Assembly: GCF_029525575.1 (NCBI RefSeq)
Contig: NZ_JAPDIA010000002.1
Coordinates: forward strand, 310,001-374,000
Length of the DNA stretch: 64,000 bases
From: Cohnella rhizosphaerae
GTDB taxonomy: Bacteria; Bacillota; Bacilli; Paenibacillales; Paenibacillaceae
Direction of reading: 5' to 3'
The notes below the pieces were generated by a model that ran no database searches, had not been told where the DNA came from, and saw nothing but the letters and a program-made list of their open reading frames with translations. Position 1 is the first letter of the stretch. The number at the start of each line of letters is the position of its first letter. The translations under genes were made by a program, and so were the position numbers. Of this stretch, positions 27,971 to 37,448 are shown piece after piece.

Positions 27971-29953
27971 ATGACATTGATGGGCGTCGTTTATTATCCC
28001 GAGCATTGGGAACGCGCCATGTGGGAGAATGACGCGGAACTTATGGCGCGGACCGGCGTCCGCGTCGTTCGCCTGGCGGAATTCGCCTGGTCGCTGCTCG
28101 AGCCGAAGGAAGGCGTCTACGATTTTGCCTGGCTGGACGAGGCCATCGAATTATTTCACAGACAAGGCATTCAGGTCGTCCTGGGCACGCCCACCTGCAC
28201 GCCGCCGAACTGGCTGACGGAGCGCTATCCCGACGTCTTGCCGGTGGACGTCCACCTGAAGACGCGTCAAGCGGGCGTTCGCGGGCATCGCTGCTACAAC
28301 AGCCCGTCCATGCGCAGGTTCTCCGCGACCATCGTAAGGAAAATGGCGGAGAGGTATGCGGCGCATCCGGCGGTCATCGGCTGGCAGATCGACAACGAGT
28401 TCGGCTTGAACGAATGCTGCTGCCCGCACTGCGAGGCTCGCTTCCGCGAATGGGCGAAGGACAAGTACGGCTCGCTCGAGGCGCTGAATCGCGCCTGGGG
28501 CACGGTCGTCTGGAGCGGGACGTACAGCGAATGGGAGCAGATCAAGCCGCCGCTCGGCGGCACGGCGTTCAAAAATCCATCGTACCTGCTGGATTGGAAA
28601 AGGTTCGAGACGGATGCGGTCGTAGCGTTCCAGCAGCTTCAGCTCGACGTGCTGCGGGAGACCTGTCCCGGCCATTTCGTCACGCACAACATATGGAGCT
28701 ATCCGATGGCGCTGGATTATTACCGGCTATGCGCGCCTTTGGACTTCGCGTCCCTCGATTATTATCCGAATACGAGCCTAGAAAAGGCGGGCACCAGCGG
28801 ATACGGCGGCGCGCTGACGCTTGATCTCGCGCGCGGGATCAAGCGCCGCGGCTTCTGGATCATGGAGACGATCAGCGGGCCGCCCGGCTGCTGGTTTCCG
28901 ATGTGGCGGACGCCCCAGCCCGGCTTCATACGCGCCTTTGCCTGGCAGTGCATCGCCAGAGGGGCGGAGGCGGTCGTTCATTTTCAATGGCGGAGCGCGC
29001 CGGTCGGCGCCGAACAATTCTGGCACGGCCTGATCGATCACAGCAACGTGCCGGGCCGGCGGTACGAGGAGTACGCCGGACTATGCGAAGAGGTCAACCG
29101 GCTGTCCGGGACGCTCGACGGCTCCGAGGTAGCGGGCGAAGCGGCGATCCTGCATTCGCACGAGCTGTACAATGCGTTCCAGATTCAGCCGCAGGCCGAA
29201 GGGATGGACTATTTCGACAACCTGAAGCTGTATCACCGGGCATTGACGAAGCTCGGCATCTTGACGGATGCCGTGAATGCGGCCGAAGACTTGAGCGGCT
29301 ATCGTCTCATCGTCGCGCCGTCCCTTTATCTGCTGGACGAGGAGCGGGCGAAGCACCTGGAGGATTGCGCGCGGAACGGGGCGACGGTGATCCTCACGAA
29401 CCGCACCGGCGTCAAAAACGACAACAACGTCTGCTGGATCCGGCCGCTTCCCGGACCGCTGGCCGAAGCGGCGGGCGTCACCGTATCGGAGTACGATCCG
29501 ATCGGCGGCGAGCTTCACGCAATGGTGGACAAGCAAGGAAATTCGTACGCTTGCAGTCAATGGTGCGATATTTTGACGCCCGCCGGCGCGGAGCCGATCG
29601 CCTGGTACGACGACGACTTTTTCGCGGGACAGCCGGCCGTGACGGTCCGCAAGCTCGGGAAGGGACGGGTCGTATACATCGGCACGGTTGCCGAGGAGCG
29701 CTATTATATCGAGCTGTTCCGCGAGCTTGCCGACGAGATCGGATTGACGCGCCTGGACGGTTTGCCCGAGGGTGTGCAAATTTCCGTCCGGCGCAAAGGG
29801 CAAACGCGTTACCTGTTTGTGCTGAACCTGAGCCGCAAGCGGCAAGAGGTATCGCTCGGCGGGACGTTTGCGAGCGTGCTCACGGAATCGCGAGTAGGGC
29901 CGGCGTTGACGCTTGAGCCGTACGGGGTTGAGATCGTGGAGTGGATTGAATGA
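27971..29953 (+). CDS. GH42 beta-galactosidase
   Basis: Hydrolyses terminal beta-galactosides in the cytoplasm (no signal peptide). 660 residues, intact. GVVYYPEHW starts the barrel; acid/base Glu143 in QIDNEFGLNE; zinc-type cysteines 149-151 and 154 (CCCPHC) with Cys108; nucleophile Glu299 in WIMETISG. The trimerisation domain (about 390-590) and a small C-terminal beta domain follow. ATG 27971 is preceded by GGGAGG. It stands alone between a pseudogene and a terminator, so it has its own promoter, not obvious by eye. A second GH42 at 47377 lacks the cysteine cluster. Confidence 0.92.
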   Translation: MTLMGVVYYPEHWERAMWENDAELMARTGVRVVRLAEFAWSLLEPKEGVYDFAWLDEAIELFHRQGIQVVLGTPTCTPPNWLTERYPDVLPVDVHLKTRQAGVRGHRCYNSPSMRRFSATIVRKMAERYAAHPAVIGWQIDNEFGLNECCCPHCEARFREWAKDKYGSLEALNRAWGTVVWSGTYSEWEQIKPPLGGTAFKNPSYLLDWKRFETDAVVAFQQLQLDVLRETCPGHFVTHNIWSYPMALDYYRLCAPLDFASLDYYPNTSLEKAGTSGYGGALTLDLARGIKRRGFWIMETISGPPGCWFPMWRTPQPGFIRAFAWQCIARGAEAVVHFQWRSAPVGAEQFWHGLIDHSNVPGRRYEEYAGLCEEVNRLSGTLDGSEVAGEAAILHSHELYNAFQIQPQAEGMDYFDNLKLYHRALTKLGILTDAVNAAEDLSGYRLIVAPSLYLLDEERAKHLEDCARNGATVILTNRTGVKNDNNVCWIRPLPGPLAEAAGVTVSEYDPIGGELHAMVDKQGNSYACSQWCDILTPAGAEPIAWYDDDFFAGQPAVTVRKLGKGRVVYIGTVAEERYYIELFRELADEIGLTRLDGLPEGVQISVRRKGQTRYLFVLNLSRKRQEVSLGGTFASVLTESRVGPALTLEPYGVEIVEWIE

Positions 29954-30004
29954 AGCGGCTCTGGAGTGAATGAAGCGGCTCTAATAAAGCTGAGCAAATG
30001 AAGG

Positions 30005-30049
30005 AAAGCCCGTACGGAAGCACTTGGATGTGCTGTCGTGCGGGCTTTT
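30005..30049 (+). terminator. Rho-independent terminator after GH42 gene
   Basis: AAAGCCCGTACG..AGCAC pairs with GTGCT..CGTGCGGGCTTTT. The stop region just before it holds a small direct duplication of GAATGAAGCGGCTCT. Confidence 0.8.
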
Positions 30050-30172
30050 GTACTTCTGCACTTCTGCACGATAGATAGATCGCAAAACCATACGCAATGG
30101 GACTTGAATGATGTAATTTTGCAGGATGGCGTTATTGCAAAGAGACTATTTTTTGTCATATTAGCAAGTGTA

Positions 30173-30310
30173 AAATCGCCAGGTAACGCTGTACAGCGCC
30201 CGCTTCGGCCCGAAACACGTCGCAACCCCGACAGGTAACGCTGTAAAGCGCCTCTTTGGCCCGAAACACGCCGGAGCCCCGCCAGGTAACGCTGTTCAGC
30301 GCCTTATGCC
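30173..30310. repeat. 51/52-bp tandem repeat, three units
   Basis: AGGTAACGCT starts at 30181, 30233 and 30284. Each unit carries a palindromic core: CGCTGTACAGCG (perfect), CGCT-GTAA-AGCG and CGCT-GTTC-AGCG, followed by GGCCCGAAACACG in the two full units. A solitary copy lies at 1440. No gene is visible in 29954-30679. Confidence 0.85.
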
Positions 30311-30440
30311 CCCCTCTCCGGCGATGTTGGCGCGGCAGTTCGTGCAGGCGTACAAGAGGACGAGGGACGAGGACTGAATGCCGATCATACACGACTGCTG
30401 TTAGGAACGTCGGAAAGACGATGCTGACGGTTTATTTTTG

Positions 30441-30562
30441 TTGCTAAATTTAGCAAAAATAATTGTCGAAATTAGCTTGAAAACGTATTTACAATGCATA
30501 ACGGATGCAATAAACTAATTTTGCAGATGAATATTAGCTATAAAGCTTGCTAAATTTAGCAA
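30441..30562 (+). promoter_or_regulatory. Twin 16-bp operators TTGCTAAATTTAGCAA
   Basis: The identical perfect palindrome occurs at 30441-30456 and 30547-30562, with centres 106 bp apart, on either side of a candidate promoter. Paired identical operators suggest DNA looping by a dimeric or tetrameric repressor; the LacI-family protein at 33915 is a candidate (inference). Confidence 0.75.
30488..30516 (+). promoter_or_regulatory. Candidate promoter of the esterase cluster
   Basis: TTTACA (30488-30493), 17-bp spacer, TAAACT (30511-30516). It lies between the two operators. Confidence 0.5.
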
Positions 30563-30640
30563 AAAAAGAATCGAAAAAATGCGCAGACATCCATTCGTGA
30601 ATCTTGAATGTGGGCAAAACCTTATTTTTTTCGCCATTTG

Positions 30641-30654
30641 AGTAAGCGCTTACT
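30641..30654 (+). promoter_or_regulatory. cre-like palindrome AGTAAGCGCTTACT
   Basis: Perfect 14-bp palindrome with the CG centre of catabolite-responsive (CcpA) sites and LacI-family operators; it matches the cre consensus at all but its outermost positions. It lies 26 bases before the first gene of the cluster. Confidence 0.6.
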
Positions 30655-30679
30655 AAATTCGTCGTTTGGAGAGATGTTC

Positions 30680-31489
30680 ATGGCCATTGCCACACTGAAC
30701 TTTGAAAGCGAATACTTAAAGTCCAATCACGAGATCACCGTCATTTTGCCGAACAGACCGAGGCACCTGTCGCCCAGGACCTACTTCGAAAGCGGTCAAA
30801 AGTATAAGGTGCTGTGGCTGCTTCACGGCACGTACGGCGACCATACCGATTGGCTGCGCCGTACGAATATCGAGCTTTACGCCTGCGAGAAGGATCTGAT
30901 CGTCGTCATGCCGAGCGCGCTGAACAGCAACTATTCCAACTGGAACGAGAGCATGATGGGCTTCGGGATGTACGATTATTTGACCGAGGAGCTGATGCCG
31001 CTCGTCTACAACTGGCTGCCGGCGTCGAGCCGGCGCGAGGACAACTTCATCGCCGGGCTGTCGATGGGCGGCAGGGGCACGATCAAATACGCCGTCAACC
31101 ACCCCGAACGCTTTGCGGCCGCTGCCGTGCTGTCCGCCGCGCCGGTCGACTACAGCGCCGTGACCGAGGAGGAGCTTGCGCAGGACGATATGTTCTCCCG
31201 GCGTCTGAAGGGGATGGTCGACAATGCAGGCGGACTCGAGGCATTCGTGGCGTCCAATGAAAACGTATGGCGCATCTTGGACGAGCAGGCCGGCAGCGGG
31301 CGGCTTCCCCGCCTGATGTTCGCCTGCGGAACGGCCGACAAGCTGATCTACGATAATCTGCAGACGTTCAGGCGTCATGCCGAGGAGATCGGTCTTGCCG
31401 CGGAGTACTGGCTGGCCGAGGGCTACGGACATGAATGGCGGTTCTGGGATTTGGCGATCCAGCGCGCGCTCGATTTTTTTCGGGCTTGA
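30680..31489 (+). CDS. Cytoplasmic esterase, PF00756 (esterase D/tributyrin esterase) type, copy 1
   Basis: Ester hydrolase of the putative-esterase family, which includes feruloyl, acetyl and tributyrin esterases. 269 residues, intact, no signal peptide. Start ATG 30680 chosen because GGAGAG ends six bases upstream. KVLWLLHGTYGDHTDW forms the oxyanion region; nucleophile Ser128 is in GLSMGG, acid likely in TADKLIYDN, base His in YGHEWRFWD. First gene of the cluster behind the twin operators. Related copies are at 33060 and 37449. Substrate unknown. Confidence 0.85.
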   Translation: MAIATLNFESEYLKSNHEITVILPNRPRHLSPRTYFESGQKYKVLWLLHGTYGDHTDWLRRTNIELYACEKDLIVVMPSALNSNYSNWNESMMGFGMYDYLTEELMPLVYNWLPASSRREDNFIAGLSMGGRGTIKYAVNHPERFAAAAVLSAAPVDYSAVTEEELAQDDMFSRRLKGMVDNAGGLEAFVASNENVWRILDEQAGSGRLPRLMFACGTADKLIYDNLQTFRRHAEEIGLAAEYWLAEGYGHEWRFWDLAIQRALDFFRA

Positions 31490-31567
31490 GGATACCGGCG
31501 CCAGCCCGTTCTAAAGGCGGCCGCAGAACAACCACCGAATAGCCGAACGAGAGGGGATAGCGATTCG

Positions 31568-33046
31568 ATGAAGGGAAAAACGATTTTACTTCCGGGGACG
31601 CCGAACGACGACAACAGAGATTACCTCCCGGAGGCCATTAAGGGCTCGGATATGGTGGTTAATGAAAACGGCAACAATTCGCAGGTGTATCCGGAACGGC
31701 TCGTCGAGCGAACCGGCGCGCTGGCGGACGGCATCGAGGACACGTGGTACGAATACGTGCCGGCTTCGTACGACGGCAGCGCGAAGGTGCCGCTCGTCGT
31801 CTCGATGCACGGCGGACTGATGAACGGCTGGGGCCAGGCGATTTACACCTCATGGACGCTGGTCGCCGACCGCGAAGGCTTCATCGTCGTTTTTCCGAGC
31901 GCGGGCACCCGCAAGTTCTGGACGATCGAAGTCGAGCGGGAAAAGCTCGCCCAGGCGACGGCGCCGCGGGACGACGGCATCTATATCAATGTGCCGCCCG
32001 AGCGGCCCGAGGACAATCACGACATGAACTTCGTGCTTGCGCTCGTGGACAGGATGAAGCAAACCTACAGCATCGACGAAGGACGCGTATACATTCAGGG
32101 CATGTCGATGGGCAACCTGATGACCAGTCAGATGGCCAGGCATTACGGCCGGGTGTTCGCGGCCAAGGCCGGCTCAGGCGGACCGTCGAGCCTCGGCTTG
32201 CTGTTCGACGACGACGGCGCCGTCATCAACCGGGGCGGCCCGCTCGCCGCCTGGCAGACCCGGCTCGAGTACGACGTGGTGCCGCCCCACTTCAAGGGCA
32301 ACACCGAGGAGGTCGTCCGGGGCAACCGCGACTACTGGCGTATCGTCAACGGCTGCAGCGAGCTGCCGCAGCTCAAACTCTCCGGCGACGATAACTTCGC
32401 CTTCTACAAGGGAGAGCGGGCCGATGTCGTATTCCGCGACGTCAAAAACCGCGATCACGGGCAAACGTTCGACGATGCGGAGCTGGTGTGGGACTATCTG
32501 TTCTCGGGAACGAGAAGGGCCGAGGACGGCACGATCGAGCATAGCGGGACGCTGCTTCAGCGGGAAGGCGACGCCTTCGCGATCGTCGTGGCCGCGGGCA
32601 GCGCCAAAGCCTATGTGAACAACAACCTCAAGGACATGAGCGGCCCGGCGATCAAGCGGCAAAAGCTGAAGTATCACGGTCTGAACGGCGGCACGATCGT
32701 CAGGGGCGAATACTTGTGCGTGCCGGCGTCGTTCGTCGCCGAGACGTTCGGCGCTTCGTACGCGCCGTCGGCGGACGGCGCCGTCGCCGAGCTGACGCTG
32801 CCGGACGGCCGGACGCTGCAGTTCGCCCGCGGCAGCATCGGCTGCGTCGTGGACGGCCGGGTCAGCGCCATGCTATGCGAAGCCGTCCACGAACGCGGCG
32901 AACTGTACATTCCGCTTCAGTGGTTCTGCCAGCAGCTGTTCGACCATCACGCGTCCGGCTGCGAGGACGTGCTGTACATTACCGATCACCATGCCGAGCT
33001 GTCGAGGAATATGGCGTTGCTCATCCGCGACGAGATTCTGGGCTGA
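31568..33046 (+). CDS. PHB-depolymerase-like esterase with C-terminal copper-amine-oxidase-N-like domain
   Basis: 492 residues, intact, no signal peptide. Residues 1-320 are an alpha/beta hydrolase of the PHB depolymerase/feruloyl esterase type: VSMHGGLMNGWG oxyanion loop, nucleophile Ser180 in GMSMGN, His in NRDHGQTF. Residues ~335-475 resemble the Cu_amine_oxidN1 domain (AYVNNNLKDM, LTLPDGRTLQFARGS, LYIPLQWF), a domain usually found outside the cell and thus odd in a protein without export signal. A paralogue with an extra SGNH domain is at 41745; their N termini align residue for residue (PNDDNRDYLPEAI). Confidence 0.8.
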   Translation: MKGKTILLPGTPNDDNRDYLPEAIKGSDMVVNENGNNSQVYPERLVERTGALADGIEDTWYEYVPASYDGSAKVPLVVSMHGGLMNGWGQAIYTSWTLVADREGFIVVFPSAGTRKFWTIEVEREKLAQATAPRDDGIYINVPPERPEDNHDMNFVLALVDRMKQTYSIDEGRVYIQGMSMGNLMTSQMARHYGRVFAAKAGSGGPSSLGLLFDDDGAVINRGGPLAAWQTRLEYDVVPPHFKGNTEEVVRGNRDYWRIVNGCSELPQLKLSGDDNFAFYKGERADVVFRDVKNRDHGQTFDDAELVWDYLFSGTRRAEDGTIEHSGTLLQREGDAFAIVVAAGSAKAYVNNNLKDMSGPAIKRQKLKYHGLNGGTIVRGEYLCVPASFVAETFGASYAPSADGAVAELTLPDGRTLQFARGSIGCVVDGRVSAMLCEAVHERGELYIPLQWFCQQLFDHHASGCEDVLYITDHHAELSRNMALLIRDEILG

Positions 33047-33059
33047 GGAGGCGGGCGGA

Positions 33060-33918
33060 ATGGCCGTTTTGAAAATGAATATGTTGTCCAAGGCGCTGTC
33101 GATGCAGACGAATGCGACGATCTGTCTGCCGACCTACAGCTTTGCCGACAGCATGGCCGGCCTGGACGCGGTGTACGAGCCTGGCATGAAGTATCAGGCG
33201 CTCTACCTGCTGCACGGCGGCAGCGGCGACGACGGCGATTATGTGAACTTCACCAATATCGTCCGTTATGCCGAACGCAACAAAGTGGCCGTCATCATGC
33301 CCAGCGCCTGCAACTCCTGCTATACCGACCTGGAGGACGGAGCCCGCTACTTCGAATATATCGCAGAGGAGCTGCCGCTCGTATGCCGGACGCTGCTGCC
33401 GCTGTCCGACCGCCGCGAGGACAACTTCATCGGCGGACTGTCGATGGGCGCTCACGGCGCCATGAAGACCGCGATCAATTATCCCGAGCGCTATGCCGCC
33501 GCGCTGCTGCTGTCCGGCGCCTCCTATCGGCCCGGCGTGCCCAGCGCGGTCAAGACCAAGGACGGCGTGTTTGACTTCGAGGCGGGGCTTGGCGTTCCGA
33601 AAAGCGGGCTGTCGGACCGGCTCGAAGATGCGGACTACGTTCGCGGCACCGTCAACGACGTATACGATATCGCGAAGCGCAATGCCGAGAGCGGAAAACC
33701 GCTGCCGAAGCTGTTCTTCCGGATCGGCGACAGCGATCATGCGCTCTACCGAACGCAGCTGGCGGAGCGCGATCTCAAGGCATGGGGCTACGACACGAAG
33801 CTGGAGATCGTGCCGGGCGGGGAGCACGAGTGGGATTTTTGGGACGAGTCGCTGCGGCTGGCCCTCGACGAATGGCTTGCCGCTAAGACGCGTTGTCCTG
33901 AAGGGAGGCGCGCCATGA
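33060..33918 (+). CDS. Cytoplasmic PF00756-type esterase, copy 2 (frameshifted near its end)
   Basis: ATG 33060 lies eight bases after AGGAGG. ALYLLHGGSGDDGDY, nucleophile Ser128 in GLSMGA, acid near GDSDHALY, base His in GGEHEWDFW. As written it runs without a stop into the LacI gene. Removing one T from CTTG near 33875 gives EWLPLRRVVLKGGAP and a TGA at 33916, overlapping the LacI ATG as ATGA. The same EWLPLRR occurs at the end of the 37449 paralogue, which supports the correction. About 285 residues, cytoplasmic. Confidence 0.78.
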
Positions 33919-34949
33919 AGAAAAAAAGCAATGTGCAGGTCAAACAGATCGCGGACCTCGCCGGCGTGTCGCCGAGCACGGTATCGATGGTGCTCAACAA
34001 TCGGGGCGGAGAGTTCCGCATCGCGGAGAGCACCAGCGAGAAAATCATGAAAGCTGCCGAAGAACTGGGCTACGAGCATCCCGTCCGGCCGAAACGCAGG
34101 AAGCGGAACTACAACAAGCAGTTGATCTGCGCCTTCTGTCCGACGAACTTCGGCAAAGGTCCCACGCAGCAGCTGTACGACGGCATCCAGCGTTATCTGA
34201 ACGAAGCCGGACTCAAATACGAGATTATCTTGTTCCCCTTCGAGGTCGGCAGGCTGAGGGAGAAGTCCGCGTGGATCTCGGGCGAGTTCATCGCCGGCGC
34301 GATTCTGATGGCGCTGACCGAGGACGATATCGCTTTTGTCGAGAGCACCCGCTTCGACGTGCCGGTCGTGCTGTTCAACCGCATCGCCAAAGGCTACTGT
34401 TCGGTGCTGACGGACGATTATGCGGTCGGCTTCAGCGCGATGAGCCACTTCCTCCAGCGCGGACGCCGCTCCTTCGGCATCGTCTCGCCCAACTATTCCA
34501 GCCGCGCGCTTAGCCTGCGCGCGACGGGCTTCATCGATAAATGGCAAAGCGGCGGCTTTGCGCCCGGAGAGTCCAGGTTAACGCCGGCCGTGTACGGCGA
34601 CGACAGCGATTCGGGCGGCTACGAGGCGATGGAGCGACTGCTTCAGGAGGATCCTTCGCCGTCCGCGATATTCGTGCCGAGCGACAACATGGTCAGCGGC
34701 GTCGTACGCCGTCTGCACGACAGCGGGATGTCCGTGCCCAAGCAGGTCGAGATCATCTCCTACGGCAACAAGCTGATTAATACGGCCGTCTCGCCGGGCA
34801 TCACGAGCTTCGCCCCGCCTGCGGAGGAGATGAGCTACAACTGCGCGAGACTGCTCCACCGCTTTATCGAAGAGGGCACGCTGACGGACAACGTGAAGCT
34901 GAGCTTCGAGGCGTCGTGCGTCTACCGGGAGAGCAGCCCGGAGCATTGA
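33915..34949 (+). CDS. LacI-family transcriptional regulator
   Basis: 344 residues. Own start at ATG 33915 with GGGAGG nine bases upstream. N-terminal helix-turn-helix VKQIADLAGVSPSTVSMVL followed by the hinge; the sensor domain (type I periplasmic-binding fold) runs from about 75 (ICAFCPTNFGKGPTQQLYDG, GFIDKWQSGGFAPGES, SAIFVPSDNMVSG, ITSFAPPAEEMSYN). It lies inside the esterase cluster and probably represses it through the palindromes at 30441, 30547 or 30641; LacI proteins favour such symmetric sites with a central CG, as at 30641. The apparent in-frame fusion to the upstream esterase is judged an artefact. Confidence 0.88.
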   Translation: MKKKSNVQVKQIADLAGVSPSTVSMVLNNRGGEFRIAESTSEKIMKAAEELGYEHPVRPKRRKRNYNKQLICAFCPTNFGKGPTQQLYDGIQRYLNEAGLKYEIILFPFEVGRLREKSAWISGEFIAGAILMALTEDDIAFVESTRFDVPVVLFNRIAKGYCSVLTDDYAVGFSAMSHFLQRGRRSFGIVSPNYSSRALSLRATGFIDKWQSGGFAPGESRLTPAVYGDDSDSGGYEAMERLLQEDPSPSAIFVPSDNMVSGVVRRLHDSGMSVPKQVEIISYGNKLINTAVSPGITSFAPPAEEMSYNCARLLHRFIEEGTLTDNVKLSFEASCVYRESSPEH

Positions 34950-35031
34950 CCGGCGATCCCGATCGGCGTCTTGCAGTATGCGCCGGCAGCTCCAGGAGGG
35001 GCCGAAGCGAAGCACCTATCAGGAGGCGAAT

Positions 35032-36491
35032 ATGAAAAAGGTTACGAACCAGATCATGCTCATTACGTACGCCGACAGCCTGGGCGGCGATCTCAAGCGC
35101 CTGGCATCCGTCATGGACACCTATTTCGAAGGGCTGGTCGGCGGCATTCACATCCTTCCTTTTTATCCTTCTTCGGGGGACCGGGGCTTCGCGGTCATCG
35201 ATTACGATACGGTCGATCCCGCCTTCGGGGATTGGGACGATATCGCCGCTTTTTCGGACAAGTATTACTTGATGGCGGACTTCATGATCAATCACGCCTC
35301 GATCCGCAGCCGCGAATTCAGAGACTACATGGAGCGCGGGGGACGATTCTCCCTACAAAGAGATGTTCATCGACTGGGAGAAGTTCTGGCCGAACGGCGA
35401 ACCGACCGAAGCCGAGCTCGAGGCGCTGTACAGGCGCAAGCTGCAGGGGCCGTACAAGGCATTCACGCGCAAGGACGGCAAGACGGTCAAGCTGTGGAAC
35501 ACCTTTTTCGAGGAGCAGGTGGATATCGATCCGTGGTCGCCGGTCACCCAGGACTACTATGAACGCAATCTGGAGCGCCTGTGCCGATATGTGCCGCTCA
35601 TCCGCTTCGACGCCTTCGCCTACGCCTCCAAGCGGCCGGGCACGAGCTGCTTTTTCGTAGAGCCGGAGGTGTGGGAGGTGCTCGATATCGGGATGCGCCC
35701 GCTCCGCCGGCACGGCACGGAGATGCTGCCCGAAATTCACGAGAACTATACGATTCAGCTGAAAATGGCCGAGCGCGGCCATTGGGTATACGACTTTGCG
35801 CTGCCGATGCTGATGCTTCACGGTCTGATGACGGGGCGCACGGACAGGCTGGCGCACTGGATGCGCATCTGCCCGCGCCGCCAGTTCACGACGCTGGACA
35901 CGCACGACGGCATCGGCGTCGTCGATGTGGCCGGATTGCTGGACGACGACGAGATCGACCTGGTGCGCGAACGCGTCAACCGCAAGGTGGAGCATCTGCA
36001 GCAATATGTCGCGCTGCCGCCCGGCATCGTCAAAATGTCCGGCGCCAAGGCGAGACAATACCAGCTGATGTCGACCTACTATTCGGCGCTGGACGAGGAC
36101 GACGATGCGTACTTGCTGGCGCGGGTCGTGCAGCTGTACGCGCCGGGCATCCCGCAGGTCTACTATGTCGGACTGCTGGCCGGCGCCAACGACGAGGAAG
36201 CGATTCGCAGGCTCGGCGAGCCGCGCAGCGTGAACCGGCACAACTATACGGTAGAAGAGATCGCGGCCCGCGTATCCCATCCGATGCTGCAGAAGCTGTT
36301 CAAGGTCATGCGGCTGCGCAATACGCATCCGGCCTTCGACGGGGAGCTGGAGGTCGCGGAGGGAGCGGGGGGGCATACTCTTGCTCACGTGGCGCAGCGG
36401 CGAGCACCGGTCGGCGCTGAGCGCGGATTTTCGCAGCAAGGTTTACGATATTACCTACACGGGAGGGGACGGTCGGCTATGGACTTTATGA
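35032..36491 (+). CDS. GH13_18 glycoside phosphorylase, sucrose-phosphorylase type (two frameshifts)
   Basis: The family splits alpha-glucosides such as sucrose, sucrose-6-phosphate or glucosylglycerol with phosphate, giving alpha-glucose-1-phosphate. ATG 35032 follows AGGAGGCG. Signatures: LITYADSLGGDLKRL, GGIHILPFYPSSGDRGF, nucleophile Asp in IRFDAFAYASKRPGTSCFF, acid/base Glu in EIHENY, LDTHDGIGVVD, STYYSAL and GIPQVYYVGLLAGAND, all close to known sucrose phosphorylases. Surplus G bases near 35340 (G5) and 36371 (G7) break it; corrected, about 485 residues ending GRLWTL at the TGA at 36489. The acceptor side differs from classical sucrose phosphorylase (WNTFFEEQVDID), so the second substrate is open. 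Confidence 0.85.
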
Positions 36492-37402
36492 GCAGGGTTC
36501 ACCCGGAGCTGCGGGAAGGACTGGGCATGCTGCCGGCGCTCAAGCTGCCGGACGATCTCGACAAGGTCAGAAATTTTCCGCCGCTGGCGTTCCCGCATTC
36601 GCCCGAGGCGAAGTTCTCGACGATCACGATCGCGGGCGCCGGCGGACAGCCGATGCTGGTAAACGTGTACGAGCCTGCCTCGCGCGATGGCCGCGTGCTG
36701 CCCGCGCTGCTCTGGCTGCACGGCGGCGGCTACGTGCTCGGCCATCCGGACTACGAGACGCCGGCGTGCGAGGAGCTGGCCGTCCTGGCGGATTGCGTCG
36801 TCTATGCGCCGGACTATCGGCTGGCGCCCGAGCATCCGTATCCCGCCGGCCTTGAGGATGCCTATGCCGCGTTGGCCTGGCTGGCCGGCGACGCGGAGGC
36901 GCAGCGCATCGACGCTTCGCGCATCGCGATCGGCGGAGGCAGCGCCGGCGGCGGACTGTGCGCGGCGCTGGCGCTGCTGGCCCGTGATCGCGGAGGACCG
37001 TCTCTCTGCTATCAGATGCCGCTGTATCCGATGATCGACGACCGGCACGAGGCGCCGTCGAGCTATGAGATCACGGAGCCAGCCGTCTGGAACCGGGCCA
37101 ACAATATCGCGGCCTGGCAGATGTATCTGGGCGGCGGCGACGGCCCCTATGCCGCACCGGCTCGCGCCGAACGGCTCGAGGGATTGCCCCCGGCTTACAT
37201 CTGCATCGGGCAGCTGGACCTGTTCCGGGACGAGACGATCTCGTATGCCGCCCGTCTCGCCCAGGCGGGCGTCGAGGTCGAGCTGCACCTGTATCCGGGC
37301 TGCTATCACGCCTTCGAAAATTTCGTGCGCGACGCCTCGGTCAGCAAGCGGGCGAGGGAAAGCTATATCGGCGCGCTGGCGCGGGCGTTCGCAGGCGAAT
37401 AA
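36479..37402 (+). CDS. HSL-family alpha/beta hydrolase (esterase/lipase)
   Basis: 307 residues. ATG 36479 lies about ten bases after GGGAGGGG and overlaps the end of the phosphorylase gene by 13 bases. Family marks: oxyanion motif HGGG at 81-84, nucleophile Ser155 in GGGSAGGG, acid Asp in GQLDLFRDE, base His in YHAFE. No signal peptide. The reading frame appears continuous with part of the phosphorylase only because of the frame errors there. This group attacks short-chain acyl esters; here it is one of seven esterase domains in 14 kb. Confidence 0.88.
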   Translation: MDFMSRVHPELREGLGMLPALKLPDDLDKVRNFPPLAFPHSPEAKFSTITIAGAGGQPMLVNVYEPASRDGRVLPALLWLHGGGYVLGHPDYETPACEELAVLADCVVYAPDYRLAPEHPYPAGLEDAYAALAWLAGDAEAQRIDASRIAIGGGSAGGGLCAALALLARDRGGPSLCYQMPLYPMIDDRHEAPSSYEITEPAVWNRANNIAAWQMYLGGGDGPYAAPARAERLEGLPPAYICIGQLDLFRDETISYAARLAQAGVEVELHLYPGCYHAFENFVRDASVSKRARESYIGALARAFAGE

Positions 37403-37448
37403 CGGGATCGAACGGCGCGGATAAAGGTCAACGAGAGGGGGAGAGGCC

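Noticed and set aside
35363..37402. Phosphorylase-esterase fusion protein
   Set aside because: It arises from two frame errors in the phosphorylase; the HSL hydrolase has its own GGGAGGGG and ATG at 36479.
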